Shown: positions 1 through 14,065, counted from the first letter of the stretch. The stretch: DNA of 64,000 bases from Psettodes erumei (GCA_016785225.1 JAFBJZ010000969.1:1831001-1895000); one strand, 5' to 3'. Notes: generated from the sequence alone by a model not told the origin. A program made the numbers and translations.

Positions 1-13
1 TTCTCCCTCCCTT

Positions 14-37
14 ACACACACACACACACACACACAC
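14..37. repeat. (CA)12 microsatellite
   Basis: Perfect CA run of 24 bases at the left edge of the window. Confidence 0.95.
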
Positions 38-1266
38 GCCTTGTGATGTTGAACACCTCGGGCAGTGTGAAATGGGGCCTTAATCCATCACTAAGGGATT
101 AGTTATAGACTGATATATCACATGGTAGAGCAGAGGGGGAGATGGAGGGGAGGCGGGGGAGTGAGACAGGGAGAGGAAGGCTGAGCGAAGGAGGAAGAAG
201 AAGGGAGAACCAAGGAAAGCAGAAAGACCAGAGAACAGTTGGATCGTGCATGAAAGGAGATGTGTGTAATAACGGAGAGATGGATGATTGAGCTACGGAG
301 GAAAGATGGACAAAAGTGTGTGGGGGGGGATAAGAAATAAGAAGAAGGGAGAGCAGAAGGTCAAAGTAGTGCTAATTTCATTGAGGACAAAAAAAGTTCT
401 CTCTATACTCTATACTTTCAAACATTGCTTAAAAACCAAAAACTAATTTGGAGTTCAACTTTAAAGGCTTTAACAAAATCTCTGATGAAAAAAGAGGAGA
501 CAAAGCTAAGGAGCAATTTTATAGTTAGTGACTTTGCATGCTAAAGGATGTATGAATTAGTTGCCTTACACACCTAACAGTCAGGTGTTCCTGAGTGGGT
601 CCACGCCAGCTAAATATAGCTAATGAAGTAAATTTGCACGACCGATCGGTTCGTGAAATGCACAGCAGGTTGTTATTTAAAAGCTTAGTTTTAGGCTTGA
701 ATACAGTCACAGCAATAATCCTGTGGTGTTTGCAAAGAGGTCCCGAGTATATGGGCGTGAGGACAGAGGAATGAAGGGAAGGAAGGGGGAAAGTGAGGAA
801 GAGAGAGACGAGCAGCTGTGGTGGGAGAAACATTAGTCAACATGAATGTTGCCCTTCTGTATTCTGTGTCACTGCAAAGAGAATTACTGACATAATGAAT
901 CACATTTTTTTTCCCCCCGCTGAAAGCATTAGTGAAATTGAAACACAGACTACTCGCTGAACATGAGAGACATGAGAAAGGGAGGAAGAATGTCAACGAA
1001 AGACAAATTTTTATGAAGCAAAAAATTATTCTGATGCACAAATAGATAAATAGATAAATAGATTTGACCTTTGCTGTGCTGAGCGCTGGACAAAGAGTCG
1101 CCTGCTGAAACAGCGTGTCTGCGTGTGTGCGCCTGCATGCAAACAGAATTACACCTCCAAGCACATAGGCGCCCAAATGTGGACATTAGCATATGCAGGA
1201 CTTTGCGCATGGGAATACAAATGATGCACATGCAATCGTGCGTTTGAGTGCACAGTGTAATGGTGC

Positions 1267-1289
1267 GTGTGTGTGTGTGTGTGTGTGTG
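1267..1289. repeat. (TG)n microsatellite
   Basis: Perfect TG run followed by GCGCGC, an alternating purine-pyrimidine stretch that favours Z-DNA. Confidence 0.95.
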
Positions 1290-2976
1290 CGCGCATTATT
1301 TCAGCAAAGAGGAATCAGACAGCTGATTGGCTCATGCTGTGACGGATGTAAATGCCAATTTCAGTCTGAGTGGACCAAGAATAGATTCATCAGCTGCACT
1401 TACTAACGTCCACTCGCTCCTTTTCTGCTGAACCTATCACTTCTTGTTTCCATCAATGTCTCCTCATCCTGTGCGCCGTCTCTCTCTACCTTATTGGTTT
1501 GTTTTTGTACAAACCCTGTTTTCATTCGACAGAAATAAATGTGATTTTATTCTCTTCCAGAGTAATGAGCCAGTGTAGCATGGATTTCATTATCGTTATG
1601 GTATGAGGAGGGGAGACCAGTGTTGACTGGTGGTTGGGCACAGGAAATAAACAGTGGTTTCTTGTGTGGTTCTCAGATGGCACGTCGCTGATTTCCAACA
1701 GTGGTGAAACTCCAGATACTGTCCTCAATCCAAACCATGAGCCTACTTTCAACCACTAATGCGTAAATCTGCTTTTTCATTGCAATACGTCCCAGCTGTT
1801 CAGGAGGCGTCCTCCATTTATCACACCTGTATTGTTGTTCATTGTGAAAAGCCTGGAGGAAAACAGAGGAAACGTATGCTTGGCTGATAAAGGCCTCTAT
1901 AACAACAACAAGACTCAGTTGTGACAGAGTTTGTAAAGCAACTTGTTTCTTCTGATTTATTTTCTAGCAGAGATTTCCATCTCTCCCCACAGGTGCCAAG
2001 TGATTGACAGGAAGCAAAGTGTAATTATGCAGCTTTATCAAAACACTTAATTCAACCGATATGAAAAACGAGATGAAACACAGTCTGACTAAACCGAATG
2101 AAGATTTTACGCCTGCAGTGACGGATTATCTCACTGTTCTGGAAGATGCGAGTCAGAGGAGACTGTTGCTGCACACCAGCAATGAAATTCATGTTCACCA
2201 TTTAAATGAACCCTGCTTCTCAATATGCAAATTGTCAGAAGTTTCCCTGAGTGTAAAGTAAACAACTCAGTTTTACACAGGCTAACGATAGCATGTTTAG
2301 GCTAACGTCGCAGCGGCTCATGATATTAGCCAGGTGCTTTAACGTAACTAACTTTTTATCATGTTTATTATATGTTTACACTTACTGGTCATTTAGTAAC
2401 ACTTGATAGCATCAACGTTGCAATGGATAGTTAAGCTCTCTGAGCCTCTGAGCCTTTCTTTAACCCATCAGGCCAAAACCTGCACAAGAAACGTCAAAAT
2501 AAAGAAGTTGCAAATACACAGTTCATCACGCCTTGTTTTTCTTCCCAGCATTATAGAGATGTGGGGTTTGTAATGTTTCTGTAGCCTCAAAGTTGCTTTA
2601 GACTTTCAGTATTGTTCAGAGTATGAATCTCTATCTCTTCCAAGCGAAGGTTTCCAGTCGATTATGTCAACATATTGGATTTTCTTTCCGGAGTAACAAC
2701 ACCATCACGTCCAGCGGGATTTCGATTTCAGCAGTTTGGATCGGTTTTGTTCCAAGAGTGAGGTACAGTGCACCAGAGCAGCAAAACGGCTGGGTCAATA
2801 GTTTTCAATCTGCTGGACCATGAACATACAAACAAACACACACATGCAGTAACTCGTGCATTCCCACAAACACACACACAGACAGATACCCACAAACAGT
2901 GTTCTCATGAGAGGGGCGACTGGTGATAGATTGCTTGACAGTGTTGTTCTGTGGTGTAAGGTGTTTAGTTTGTTGT

Positions 2977-2977
<1 letters not shown>

Positions 2978-3013
<36 letters not shown>
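2978..3013. repeat. (CA)18 microsatellite
   Basis: Perfect CA run of 36 bases. Confidence 0.95.
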
Positions 3014-3017
<4 letters not shown>

Positions 3018-3716
3018 GATCATGAGTCAATGCCAGTGAGGCAGACAAGCTCGATCGCATCAGCTTCACTGGAGGAAACCCATTCCAAAAGGTTAATCTA
3101 TTTTTGACTTGTGCCAACAATCTGAACAGAAAATCCCGCTCACATATCTCACTTTGTAGACTTTTATCACCAGAAGAAGAAAGCAAATGCTTCAACTGAC
3201 TTCTCTCTTTAATTGTGCCAATTGTTTCTCAGCCTCGCACATTTCCCAGAATGCTTTGTTTAACATGCTGGTGCTTGACGGATTGATCAGCTGCTGGGTT
3301 ACCTGAAGGTTGACAGTTAGTTATGAAGGCAAACATAGAGCAAAAGACATTTCCTGTCAGGTGACAGCAGTGTATCTTGTTCAATTAGCACTGTGGCTAC
3401 AGATTTTTTTTTTTTTGCTGCAGCTGCAATTTGGTCTCATTTTCCTAAAAGGCATAAAAAACACACACAGCTTTTGTCTTCCAAAGTATAAACGATGGAC
3501 ACGTGTCTGCTTCACTGCTTTGACCTCATCACATTTAAAGGAATAACAGGCTGAAACAACTGAAAACTTTGATGTTGTGTTTAAAATGCAGTTTGACCAC
3601 ATGTTGCTTTTTTTTGTTCGTCTCCCGCTCCCGACTGAGTTGACTGACTGACGTGTCCATGTCTGATTCTCTCCCGATATCTCACTGCCTCATCTGCTGA
3701 GACAAACAGAGACACA

Positions 3717-3719
<3 letters not shown>

Positions 3720-3747
<28 letters not shown>
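3720..3747. repeat. (TG)14 microsatellite
   Basis: Perfect TG run. A CA run about 200 bases to the right (3951-3975) is its reverse complement. Confidence 0.95.
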
Positions 3748-3941
3748 CCATGTTTATGCAGCCTTTGGCTTTCATTGCTAATTAAGGTGAGAGGTGATCC
3801 ATCACATAACAAAGCATGTAGTAAATTGTGTTTGTGTGAGTGACTGCTTATGTTTGTGTGTGAGTGTGTGCGCATGTTTTATTGCCAGCCTTGAGATGTC
3901 AACAACCTGAATATTGTAAGAAGGGAATCACAACTGAAACA

Positions 3942-3950
<9 letters not shown>

Positions 3951-3975
<25 letters not shown>
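3951..3975. repeat. (CA)n microsatellite
   Basis: Perfect CA run, inverted relative to the TG run at 3720-3747. Confidence 0.95.
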
Positions 3976-4081
3976 GGTTGAATGATGAGCGGAGCAAATG
4001 CATGTTTATCCCTTGGCTTGTGCTGTTTCGTAATCCAAGTTGATGGATGAGTAATCAGCTAATGATATGAGCGAGAGAGGC

Positions 4082-4129
4082 AGAGAGAGAGAGAGAGAGA
4101 GAGAGGAGGAGGAGGAGGAGGAGGAGGAG
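4082..4129. repeat. (GA)12(GGA)8 compound purine tract
   Basis: Twelve GA units pass directly into eight GGA units, giving a 48-base homopurine tract on the + strand. Confidence 0.95.
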
Positions 4130-5400
4130 CGGGAAGAGAAGGACAGTATGGTGAAAAAGAAAGGACAAGAAGGACGAAGAGTGAGTGAGACAGACACAAA
4201 CACTGACAGTGATGAATTGATCTGATAAACTGGACAGATATGTAAGTCTTGGCCGGATGTGACTCCCCCAAATTAAATATTGTTTCTTGTAATTCCGACC
4301 TTCCACAACAATACAACTAAACCTTACACAAACCTGAAAAATGCTGCTATGTACTGTAAAATGATCCCCTTCATTAAGACGTGACATGAAGTGAAAGCTC
4401 TCTCACTACTGCTACCCTTTAAACTTGCTTGATTTTAACTTTCTGTATTATTTGCAGGCTGGTATGATGAAGTAGTCACAAACGTCAAAAGTCGGCGAAC
4501 ACATGTCAGATGCTTCGGTGTTGCGATGAGCTGATTTGAACTGCTGCAGAAGGACAAAATCAGCAGGTCAAGCTGAATGTTAATATCGTATAACAGCGCA
4601 ACTAACTCCAAATGATGTGTTGCACATATGGACTGAAATTATGATTGAATGACATTATTTTTCAAGATTGCCTTTGTTTGGCAGGCCGTGGGGTTTGGTT
4701 GGAGTTTGTGAGACGGCGACAAAGACACAGCACAGACTGTTTGTTTATAGCTTAGCGGCTCATTTGCGCTGTCTTTTGTCTTTGTGTTGACCTTCCTTCT
4801 CTATATTCCTCCCTCTCTCTCATCCCATGAATGATGCATAGACTGCCAGACAAACTATGCACATACTGAAAACCAGTCGTGACCTTTGCTGATAAACTGA
4901 AAGCTGCCGTTATTTCACTTCGCTTTGAGCTCAGGGCTCAGATCCCCTTCTCCTTTATAATTATGGAAATGGCGCTTCTGGGATGTGGAGCTGCTGGAAA
5001 CCAGCGGGTTCGCCTGGCCTAATTCGTAGCTAATGCTAATGCATTTGCGAGGCTCCGCGTGGCGGCTTCATAGAGAGAACAGAGGAAAAGTTCTACCACA
5101 GGCAGCTATGAAAGTTAGACACAGTTATCCTCTTATCTTCAAGTCAGATATTCCAACTTTTCAAACATTCACTTAACACGTACGCGGTTAAGTCAGCAAA
5201 CTTACACAGTGCAGGAATTGCAGTGTTACATTGTAAGTTGTCGAACGCACACTCAGACACCAGACTCAAAACACTTCAGGGATTTAAAGCATAACCTAAA
5301 ATATCTGGCTCTTAACCTGTTGTTAGGTGTGACTGTAAGTAAAGCAGCCCATGATGTAAACCCCAGCCTCATCCAAAAGAAAATCTAATTTCATGCATCT

Positions 5401-5425
5401 CACACACACACACACACACACACAC
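5401..5425. repeat. (CA)12 microsatellite
   Basis: Perfect CA run. Confidence 0.95.
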
Positions 5426-7098
5426 TACTCTCCTCACACAAAGAAATCACATTTCAATTTTGAAGCTATTTGACAGTACAAATAAGAAGTATGACTGAAA
5501 GAAAAATTATATAAATGCTGTGCATTCATCTTTTCTTATCGGGTTTTTTTCTCATAACTGTGTATGGAGACATCAGGAAGTTGTTCCTTCATTGCTTTAA
5601 AAACAGATCCGTTGCTTTAAACGTGAGCTCTGAACGTTGCACCCTGGCTTACACAAAAGGAGACAGGATTTGTGCGATTTTGTAGCAAATACTTTTCTTT
5701 TGCTTACCGCCTGTTAGGGATTACAGTTCAGCTCTCTCCAGAGAAAATGCTTGCTCGAGACATTTTCTTTTTGCCTTTTGAGTTTTGATTTGTTCCCGTG
5801 AAGAAAATCCTGATCAAACAACTCCCTTCCTTCACTGCAATTTAATTTCTGTACTTGTCACATTATGAGCAACCGGACACTTTATATTTCATGTTGATTG
5901 GATGGCTGTATTTTCTTTTCTACACTCAGACCCCACAGTGCAGCTTTGATTTCTAAACTTCTCTCAGCTTCCAGTACTGAGAAGTTCCATATATCAGGAG
6001 ATATTAAGAATTGCAGTTGATGCAGTCCAACATCCTGAGCTGCTTCTTCTCCCCGTGGTTTCTCCTGACATCATCCTTCATCCTCTCCAATCATTCTTCC
6101 TCTGTCCTGTCTGTTTTGGTCGTAAGATTAGAAAGATGACCTCCTAGAGTCTCTCACCTCCGATCATGGGTGCTGTGCTACAAACACGACCCTGCAAAAG
6201 GGTCAGAAGCAAATGATCTGCAAGGCCAAGTTGCTGTTTTGAAGAGGAGACTATGCTACATGAGACAAAAAGGACTTTGAAGAGAGACTGAAAGAAGAAG
6301 TGGGACAGGCAGAAGAAAATGAGCTCAGCTGCAAGACAGACAGAAGGAGAGAGGTGACGGCTCACAAGATCAGTGACAGTTGAGTTGATTGGCACAGCCG
6401 GTGCTCATTGACTAATCACACTCCCCTCAGAGAGCGCTGAAAAGACAATGATCGAGTGAAAAATGGTGTTAAGTTTGATTTCTTCCTCTTGTACAAACGA
6501 GGTACAAGAACAGAACCAGAAGTTTCATGTTTTAAAAACGACAGGTAACACAAGGTTGCAGGTGCACCAGGTGTGGTAAATCATTGTTACAGAAGTTCAG
6601 GTCTAAAGATGACCACCGTCAGTGTGCTGGGAGTAGATCAGCTCCATGTGATGCAGCCGCCGTGTCAGTGTTATTAGTCACACAAGTCAAGGAAACTGCC
6701 ACGAGAACGGTCTTGAAACCGTAATGCCACCTGTTGCTTTTATCAGTATCACACACATGCTAAGATGTAGATGCAAGGACTGGAAATAAACTCGTATTTT
6801 CTACAAGAGCCGTGGTGAGCATTGTGGTCAGTAAAGCTGCAGGCGACTCTTCACTAAATGGAGGTTAAGTGTGCGGCCTCAACGTCGACTGCTGCAACCA
6901 TCAGCAGCTCAGCAGCGTTTACTTCACCCTCAACTGTCACACGCTCAACCTTGCAACCGGTGGCGAGAGGTTGAAAAACTCTGCCTCCACCTTTTGACAC
7001 ACACACACACCATCAGGTGCATTAGCTGTGTTAACTAACCCTGATGCGTGGGTGGCTGAATGTGTAGATACCTGCACCCTCATGCACGGTGACCACAA

Positions 7099-7120
7099 TG
7101 TGTGTGTGTGTGTGTGTGTG
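7099..7120. repeat. (TG)11 microsatellite
   Basis: Perfect TG run followed by CGCGTG. Confidence 0.95.
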
Positions 7121-9452
7121 CGCGTGAGGCTGACGCTGAATTAATTGGTTCTCAGGCTTCAGCACATTTCCCATTTTTACTTCCTTAATTGGCACTTTAT
7201 GTGGATGACTACATCCACCTCCCCACCCACGCTCTCCTGTGGTCATAGGACCCATGCACCCACTCAGACACACACATGCACCTAGGAGAGTGCACGAATG
7301 ATCGCACTTAAGAAAAAAAGTATCGCAATCATACTTAACTGTCAGTACGTACATTTTCAAGCTAAATGTCAGCTAATTAGATAGTTACTGAGAGAGCATA
7401 AAACCTATGTGAGTACTAATCAAAACTGGAAATGAAGTTTGAGACCATGCAGAGACGAATTTGTACAACCAACAAGTTTTCAAGACAAAATTTTTAAGGT
7501 TTAATTGCAGAAGAAGGCCACTGCTACCAAAGAGGAAGTCATCTTAAAAGGAAATCGATGGTTAATTACAACTTTGGTTTAATTTTTTTCAAAGTGACTG
7601 AGTTCTGACTTGTGTTTTGTAAGAGTGACGTTAGAGGCACAAAGTGACAATCAGGGTGGATGGATGGGATGGGATGGTGTTAAATGAAGGCAACGCAGCA
7701 GCTGTCCCTCATGGCAGTGTGTATATATGTAATTTCAGAGGATATGGAAGTTCTTATATGGAATAACTGTTGGGCCATTGGTTCTGACAGGAAATTGCTG
7801 AGGTCTTGGAATTCAGCAGTCATTGCTTGACAGTCAACGATGGGAAATCAAACCCCCATGTTCAAACTTATTTTGGAAGACAAAAAGAACAGTGGAGCTC
7901 AACTTCCTCGTTCAACTTTTAGCGCTGTAATTGTGCGCACACTTGGTTTTTCTGTGCAGTCAAGGAATGGATATAATTGGAAGCCGATCTGGAAAAAACT
8001 GTTGTTTTTAACCTGCCTGAACATGTAACAGCTTGTGTTTGTCTCATTTTACCAACGTTGCCATTATGCACATCATATTCCCATGTACGAGGTTGGGAAT
8101 GTTTTCTCCAACACCTTTTCTTAATGCAACAGAGCAGTTTTGTCTGTTTCGTAGTTCAGGTCAGGTCGAATTCATGTCCAACTGATTCCCATGGCGCTGA
8201 CGCCTCTTGAAGTATATCTTAAAGCCACAATAAATTCTTCAGTGCAGCTGCAGTATAATCCACCTCTCCATGTCCAACACTATAATCACAACATTGTGCC
8301 TCTGAGCTCCTGACACCACAACGCACCTGCTTGTCAAAAGTTCTCTGGTGTGCACATACAAGAAAAATATCATCATCATCATCACAAAATAGAGAGGGAA
8401 GATGGCCATCAAGATTGTCACTGCGGGAAAGAGGATCGCAGCTTTGTGCCGGTGGTGCTTTTCTTCTTCTATGTTTAGGCCTTGTTTCACGATCCTCCTC
8501 CACGTTTACACGACCTGTCGGTCCACGTCCTTGTCACTCCTTTCAGTTCACTGCATCACAGACAACAGGCGGGCACTCGTATATGATTCACCCATCCTTT
8601 TATGTCTGCTTTTTCTCATGGGTTTAGAAAGGTGAGAAAGAGAAGGAGGAGGAGGAGGAGGAGGTGATGTACATGTTGCTCTTTGTTGTTTGGATGTGCG
8701 GGGGTGGTTCTTCCTTCACCTTGTTGAGCATGTGCGTGTTTAACCTTGTGGGTCATTTTTCCCCTGCCGCTGGAGAACGTGCAAAAGTAAAGAAGTCTCC
8801 TGAGGTTCCTTTACACATTGTGCATCTTATCCATGATATAACCCACACATGCTTGTCTTGTGCGAGCATGTGAGTGCGCCAACATCACCTTAAAACACCA
8901 GTGTGTCATTATAACCTCACGGAGCTGCTAGCATGGAGGTTAACTTCGATGAAGAGTGAGGACATTTTGGGGAAACTGATGTGGACATTTCAGAAAGCGT
9001 GGCACATTTAATCACTGTTTTTAGAAGTTCAGACGGTTGGAAATTGTGGATAATTTGGGGAAAAGCGGGAATGTTTGTGGAGGGTTTTTTTTTTTTTTGG
9101 ATATATAAGAAAACTTTGTAGAAAGTAATGAAAGTTGTTAAGTTAGGACATTCAGTGTGAAATGAGAAAATTTCAGAAGATTAAGTTGGCCGCTCCTTCA
9201 GTTTCTTCAAAATGTTGTTTCTTTCAAAAAAAATGGTGCCAGAGATCAGGTGACAAGGGGGGCGGGGTTACAGCATCAGGAGCACCGGCATGACGCAGCA
9301 CAGAACCGCTCGGACTCCAAACATACCTCTTTTCTTCATTTAGTTGTCAAGGTTATAGCCAGATTAGATGAAAGAAGAGCTTTCTGTTTTGTTTTGTTTT
9401 TGTTTTTCTGTTTTTGGATCCATTCAGCTTAAACTCTGACTCATCTTCATTT

Positions 9453-9485
9453 CATCCATCCATCTATCCATCCATCCATCCATCC
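9453..9485. repeat. (ATCC)n tetranucleotide repeat
   Basis: Imperfect ATCC run with one ATCT unit. It resembles a LINE 3' tail but no LINE signature adjoins it. Confidence 0.85.
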
Positions 9486-10209
9486 TGCTATCCCTCTTTC
9501 TGCAGAGCTGTCGTTCAGCTCAGCCCATCGGGGTTCTTTAACTGCCTCTACATGAGGCTGATGGTTCATGGCAGCATTGCTGATGTCTGATGCAATTTGT
9601 GTGTGCGCACAAATGTGTGTGTGTGTGTTTGCACCATGGGGAACGCGCCCGTTGTTACACTGTCAGCCAACAGGGGGCAGCAGGGCCAAAGTACAACAAG
9701 CTGCATGAAGATCGTTTTGTTCCAACTTAGCCTCTGCGACCCTCCAAAAGGTGGTCCTGGTTTTTGGACAGCACCCAAAGAGTTCTGAGACGTGACTTTT
9801 GTCTTTTTGTTAACCTGTGGTTTTAAACACCGTCCTGGTTATAACTGAAGTAGACTCGGTTGAACAGTTTTTAAAATTCAAGGTCAAAAAGGTCAAGTCA
9901 AGGCCTCTTCCACTCTCATTTTTCTTTCAATCTTGAAATTACACTCGTGGTCGTCGCGACCTTCAAAAAAAGGTGAAAGTTTGGGGGTGGCCACTTTGTT
10001 TAAAATTGCACGTTGCAGTTTGTACATTTGTTTAGCAGACCCTGGGAGGAGATGGACATTTGTCTCTTGTCTCTTTCCCTGAAGGACAGGTCTTCATGTG
10101 AGGAATGGTTTATCTGTATCTGCTGCATCTTCTGTTTGTGTAACAGTGCATTTATGGAGAGAAAGAGGAGGTGCAGCGGGGAAAATAAATCTGTGCCTTC
10201 CCCAAAACA

Positions 10210-10211
<2 letters not shown>

Positions 10212-10248
<37 letters not shown>

Positions 10249-10252
10249 ACAC
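10212..10252. repeat. (CA)n microsatellite
   Basis: CA run of about 31 bases, one TCA break, then four more units. Confidence 0.95.
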
Positions 10253-11192
10253 CTCCTATCCTTCTCTTTGCATCTGTCCATTTTGGAAGTCCTTAAGTCA
10301 ACATGTGGTGGCAGAGTGTGTTTACTCTGTTTAATGGTAGGGAGGCAGAGTGACAGAGATGTACAGGACCTTGAGGTGACACACACTGTATGTCTGCAGA
10401 CACACACACACACACAAAAAGGTGTGACGATGAAAGGAGCCGTTATCTCCTGTCCCTCCCTCCTGCAGTCTCTGTGTCCTTCCTCCCGCCTGCCCCCCTT
10501 CTCTCCTCCTCTAAACCTTTGCTTTCTACTCCTCTCCTCCTTCACCTAGTTTCCACTCGAGCTCGCTCCCTCCCTCTGCCTGTCTTTCCATCCCTGACCC
10601 CCCCCCCTCCATGGCGAGCCTCCACTTCTCCTCTTCATTTCTCCTCTAATTGTCCTTCTCTCTCTCTCCCTCTTTCGGTCTCTCTCTGAGCTGACATGCA
10701 TTGAATGTAAAAAATGCAATTTGAGTGCAGATCTTGTTCCATTCAAGGTTGTCAGATTGGATTTCATTTCTGTCTGACTTGCACCTGACAACTCCTGCCT
10801 TCCTCTCTCCTCCTGTTCTCCTCCTCCACCTCTTTTTCTTCCCTCCATCCCTGTGTCTCTTTATCTGATACAGCCGTGACGAGAATAATAAGAAAGGCGG
10901 GACTTATGCAAGTCCTCTCCAGCACTTTGCACATACTTACTACACAACATCTAGTACACTTGGACTCCATTTACAGTATACTGTAATTCATTGTCCAATG
11001 TATATGGAGTATATAAGAAGAAGAATATGCTCCTAGTTTTATACTTTCTCTTGCTGGGTTATTTACCAAGTGTCTTAATCTACAGGACTTTTTTCCCCTG
11101 TGGAAATGTTGCTATTGAGTACTAGATATTGACAGATACTCAAAACAGCAGATGTTCTCCTTCTTAACAGAGTGAGTGCCTGACCCTGTGCA

Positions 11193-11415
11193 GTTTGGGA
11201 AATGCACTTTCTTGGCTGTGACCGGCAACTTCCTGGAGCCTCTCACGGTTGCCTGGCAACTACTCAGAGCCTAGAGATGGCCCAGTGCACAAGCCCAACC
11301 ACCTCTGCCCCTCCCCCCACCATCCTGCGCACTCTTTGCGCTAAGCTAAGCTAACCAGCCGCTGGGTGTAGCCTTATATGTATGATTAATGTTCAGACAG
11401 AGAAGTTGACCTTCA
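11193..11415. repeat. Teleost short dispersed repeat, decayed
   Basis: Marks of a common fish short interspersed repeat appear in sequence: TTTGGGAAATGCACTTTCTT, CAACTTCCTGGAGCCTCT, GGTTGCCTGGCAACT and GCTAAGCTAAGCTAACCAGC followed by GGGTGTAGCCTTATATG. The order differs from the copies I remember, so it may be rearranged or composite. The class (SINE or short DNA element) is not settled. Confidence 0.6.
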
Positions 11416-11688
11416 AAGCTAAGTTGCAAACTGTTTGCTATCAGACAGTGTTGCATCATGAAATGTCTGTGGTCTTAATGTTCCTTGATCATCGAAGTCA
11501 CTTCATGAAAGTGATAATACAAGAGTTTCGGAAAGCTTGCGCGATGTGTCTTGCTGCTAAAACAGAAACAACCGGACAAGAGGCTGAATCAAACAAGTGA
11601 GGAGAAAGCCGGGGGTTCTTGTAGTGTTGCTGATTAGGTGATTGGTGGCAGGTGTGCAGCAACTCCAGCACCTCAGGTGATGATAGCC

Positions 11689-11698
<10 letters not shown>

Positions 11699-11724
<26 letters not shown>
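11699..11724. repeat. (CA)13 microsatellite
   Basis: Perfect CA run, flanked by CCCACCCAC on the left and GTACACACACA on the right. Confidence 0.95.
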
Positions 11725-12699
11725 GTACACACACAGGAGTGAAACTGAGACACACCTGTTACACCCGTTGTTGTTTCTGTCTCTGATTCCTTTAATGAAT
11801 ATTGCATATCCTCTGCTTTCCTCTGCTGCTTGTGTTTATTTTTACTTCATATATTCAGCATCTGTCAAGATCATTTTAAATGATATCTTGGATTACAGGT
11901 GACCATTTTAATTAAATAATCAATCAAGATACTGAAAAATCATTTAAGTGAATAAACAATTAAAATGTCAATATTCCTATGTCCCACATCTGCAAGTTTG
12001 TTTTTTTTTAAATTTGTAATCCCTTTTTCATGTCAGAATTGAAAACAGTTGTCTGATTGGTGATCAGACACACCAGCATGTCCTGATTATTGATACTTTT
12101 TAGGCTAATATTTCATACGATATTCACGTTATAAAAATAGTAATCCCCAGCAACAACGATGGGGCCTCAGTCTCTCACTGCAAAGAAGCTGGAAGAGGAA
12201 AAAAAGGTGGAGAGAAACTGTCCATCCCTGTCCCTGATATCCCCATCTTATCGCTTTCCCGCCTTGATCTTTGTCTGCAGTTGTTGCCATAGTGACGCAC
12301 AAGTCCCATGAGACGTGCCGCTAAACAGTAAATTGACTCACCACACTGGCACACAGACACACACACCTCTGAGCACACACATAGGTAGGTAGGTTGCTCA
12401 CATGACCACACAAACAAATCGAATCCTGTTACACACACACACGGTTAGATTCAAGAAAGTCAAACAGTATTTAGTGTGAACATAAATCTTTGTATTAGAC
12501 TGTTCTGAGAGCAGCTCTCAGACAGTGTGGTGGTTCTGTGCAGATCTTCATTATCTCCTGGTGACACTGACAGTTCAAGCGTCACATCCTGAGTTTTGGT
12601 TTGTTTTCCCTGGAAGAACCAGCAAACTGAAAAACCAGTTATTTAATGATATTTCCCTGGCCTCCAGCACCGACTTAAAAAATACCAGAGCCCACATGA

Positions 12700-13050
12700 C
12701 ATGAACTTCAAGGACTGCCTGTCTCAAAAAGATGTAGAAATACTCGTCCATGCTCTTGCAATGCCTTATGATCACACTGCCCCTCGTAAGCTTCTAAAGA
12801 CTCTCCAGTTGATCCAGAACGCTGCTGAAGTTGCACAGACAAAAACTGGGACAAGAGATGATATTTGTCATCACTGCACAAGATCCCTGTATCCTCCCAA
12901 GCCTTCAACAGTCTGGCACCATCATATCTTTAAGGGCTCGATATTACCCCACTTGAACACTGTGCTCCCAGAATGCAGGCTTACCTGGGGCTCACACAGT
13001 CTCCCACAGTAGAACTCAGAGGCAGAGCCTTCAGCTTTATCAATAAAACT
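12700..13050 (+). mobile_element. L2-like LINE relic, 3' end of the reverse transcriptase ORF
   Basis: Strong matches to a very common fish LINE tail are CTCCAGTTGATCCAGAACGC (L-Q-L-I-Q-N-A), AAACTGGGACAAGAGATGAT, CTGGCACCATCATATCTTTA (L-A-P-S-Y-L), CTCCCAGAATGCAGGCTTAC and GGCAGAGCCTTCAGCTTTAT (G-R-A-F-S). The usual L-H-W-L-P-V block between the second and third matches is lost, and frames shift between blocks. A 103-codon open frame (12701-13012) is this relic and not a host gene. The clade call (L2-like) is from memory of the family. Confidence 0.85.
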
Positions 13051-14052
13051 GCTATTGATCCTCCCATCCAACAAAGGCAAAGAAAATTCACATTTTTCAT
13101 TGTTTACATGCATCACAGTATTCAAGGTCCAGCTTCCATGCTACCTGTGCCACTGAGACGATACGTACTCCACAGGTTTTGTTCAAATGTTTACACTTTC
13201 AAATGAATGCTTAAGTAAACAGCTGTGTAACCATGGCACGGACAATCCTCACAACCAGAGAAAAATAGACAATGAATAGTCACTTGAGCCATCTGTTGTT
13301 AACAGAACCCGAGTGTACGAGCTGACATGTTTGTGCACCAGAATCTCAAACGGTCTGTGCTGCAGAGCTAAAGGGACCGCGACAACTGGAGCACGGCAGC
13401 GAGCACTCCACCCTTTTGTGGAGGGTCTAATGGTATCTATGCACATGTCTGTCGCGCTCTTGCCACCTGTTTCCTGGCAACACACTGTTCCTGAGTGATG
13501 GTGTGTTTTAAGACAAAGTGTCCAGCTCTCACGGTGACATCACAGGGGGGCCTCGGGTACTGCGTGTTTTGAGCTAATGACGGCTTATACTGGCCAACTT
13601 ATACTCTTGGGTTTTGCTGACCCAACCATCCACCCCGTGATCTCCTACCTCTGCAGACTTTGTTGCTCTGTAATGACGTCACCCGACGCCCTCTTTTGGT
13701 CAGACAAGTCAAAATGCCGAGAGCCACCAGGGCTTTGTCACCTGAACGCACCTCAAAACGATGTTTGGTGTCATTTTGAGGATTAGGGGTGGTCCCCGTT
13801 TTATATCATTGTAAATACAATCTTTAACTATCTGGTGGTGCGTGCAGTCTTTGCAGTAGTGTGAGGGCAATGGGGTTTTTTTCATTTAACATGTGTGTGT
13901 GTCACAGTCTATGTTGAGGCAATCACCTCAGCTGCCTGCAGTCTACAAACTGCTGGTATCAGACGGTGTGAGCTGAGAGGGAGAAGGCCTCAGGGAATCA
14001 CCATCTTTTCCTGTTCTCCGGGATGTGTAGGTGTGAGCTGAGATGGCAAATC

Positions 14053-14065
14053 TGTGTGTGTGTGT

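Larger units (their letters stand above)
1..11192. other. Gene-free stretch with microsatellites
   Basis: No recognisable exon on either strand. It holds CA/TG runs at 14-37, 1267-1289, 2978-3013, 3720-3747, 3951-3975, 5401-5425, 7099-7120 and 10212-10242. It also has a GA/GGA tract at 4082-4129, GGA at 8641-8663, ATCC at 9453-9485, and pyrimidine-rich DNA at about 10440-10690. The open frames here consist mainly of such repeats. Confidence 0.6.

Noticed and set aside
9453..9485. ATCC array as a LINE 3' tail
   Set aside because: No LINE protein signature or known 3' sequence adjoins it on either side.
10013..10549. + strand open frame of 178 codons
   Set aside because: It is built from a CA microsatellite and pyrimidine-rich DNA, with T-H and S-L-P runs.
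12701..13012. + strand open frame of 103 codons as a host gene
   Set aside because: The sequence is the decayed 3' end of an L2-like LINE.
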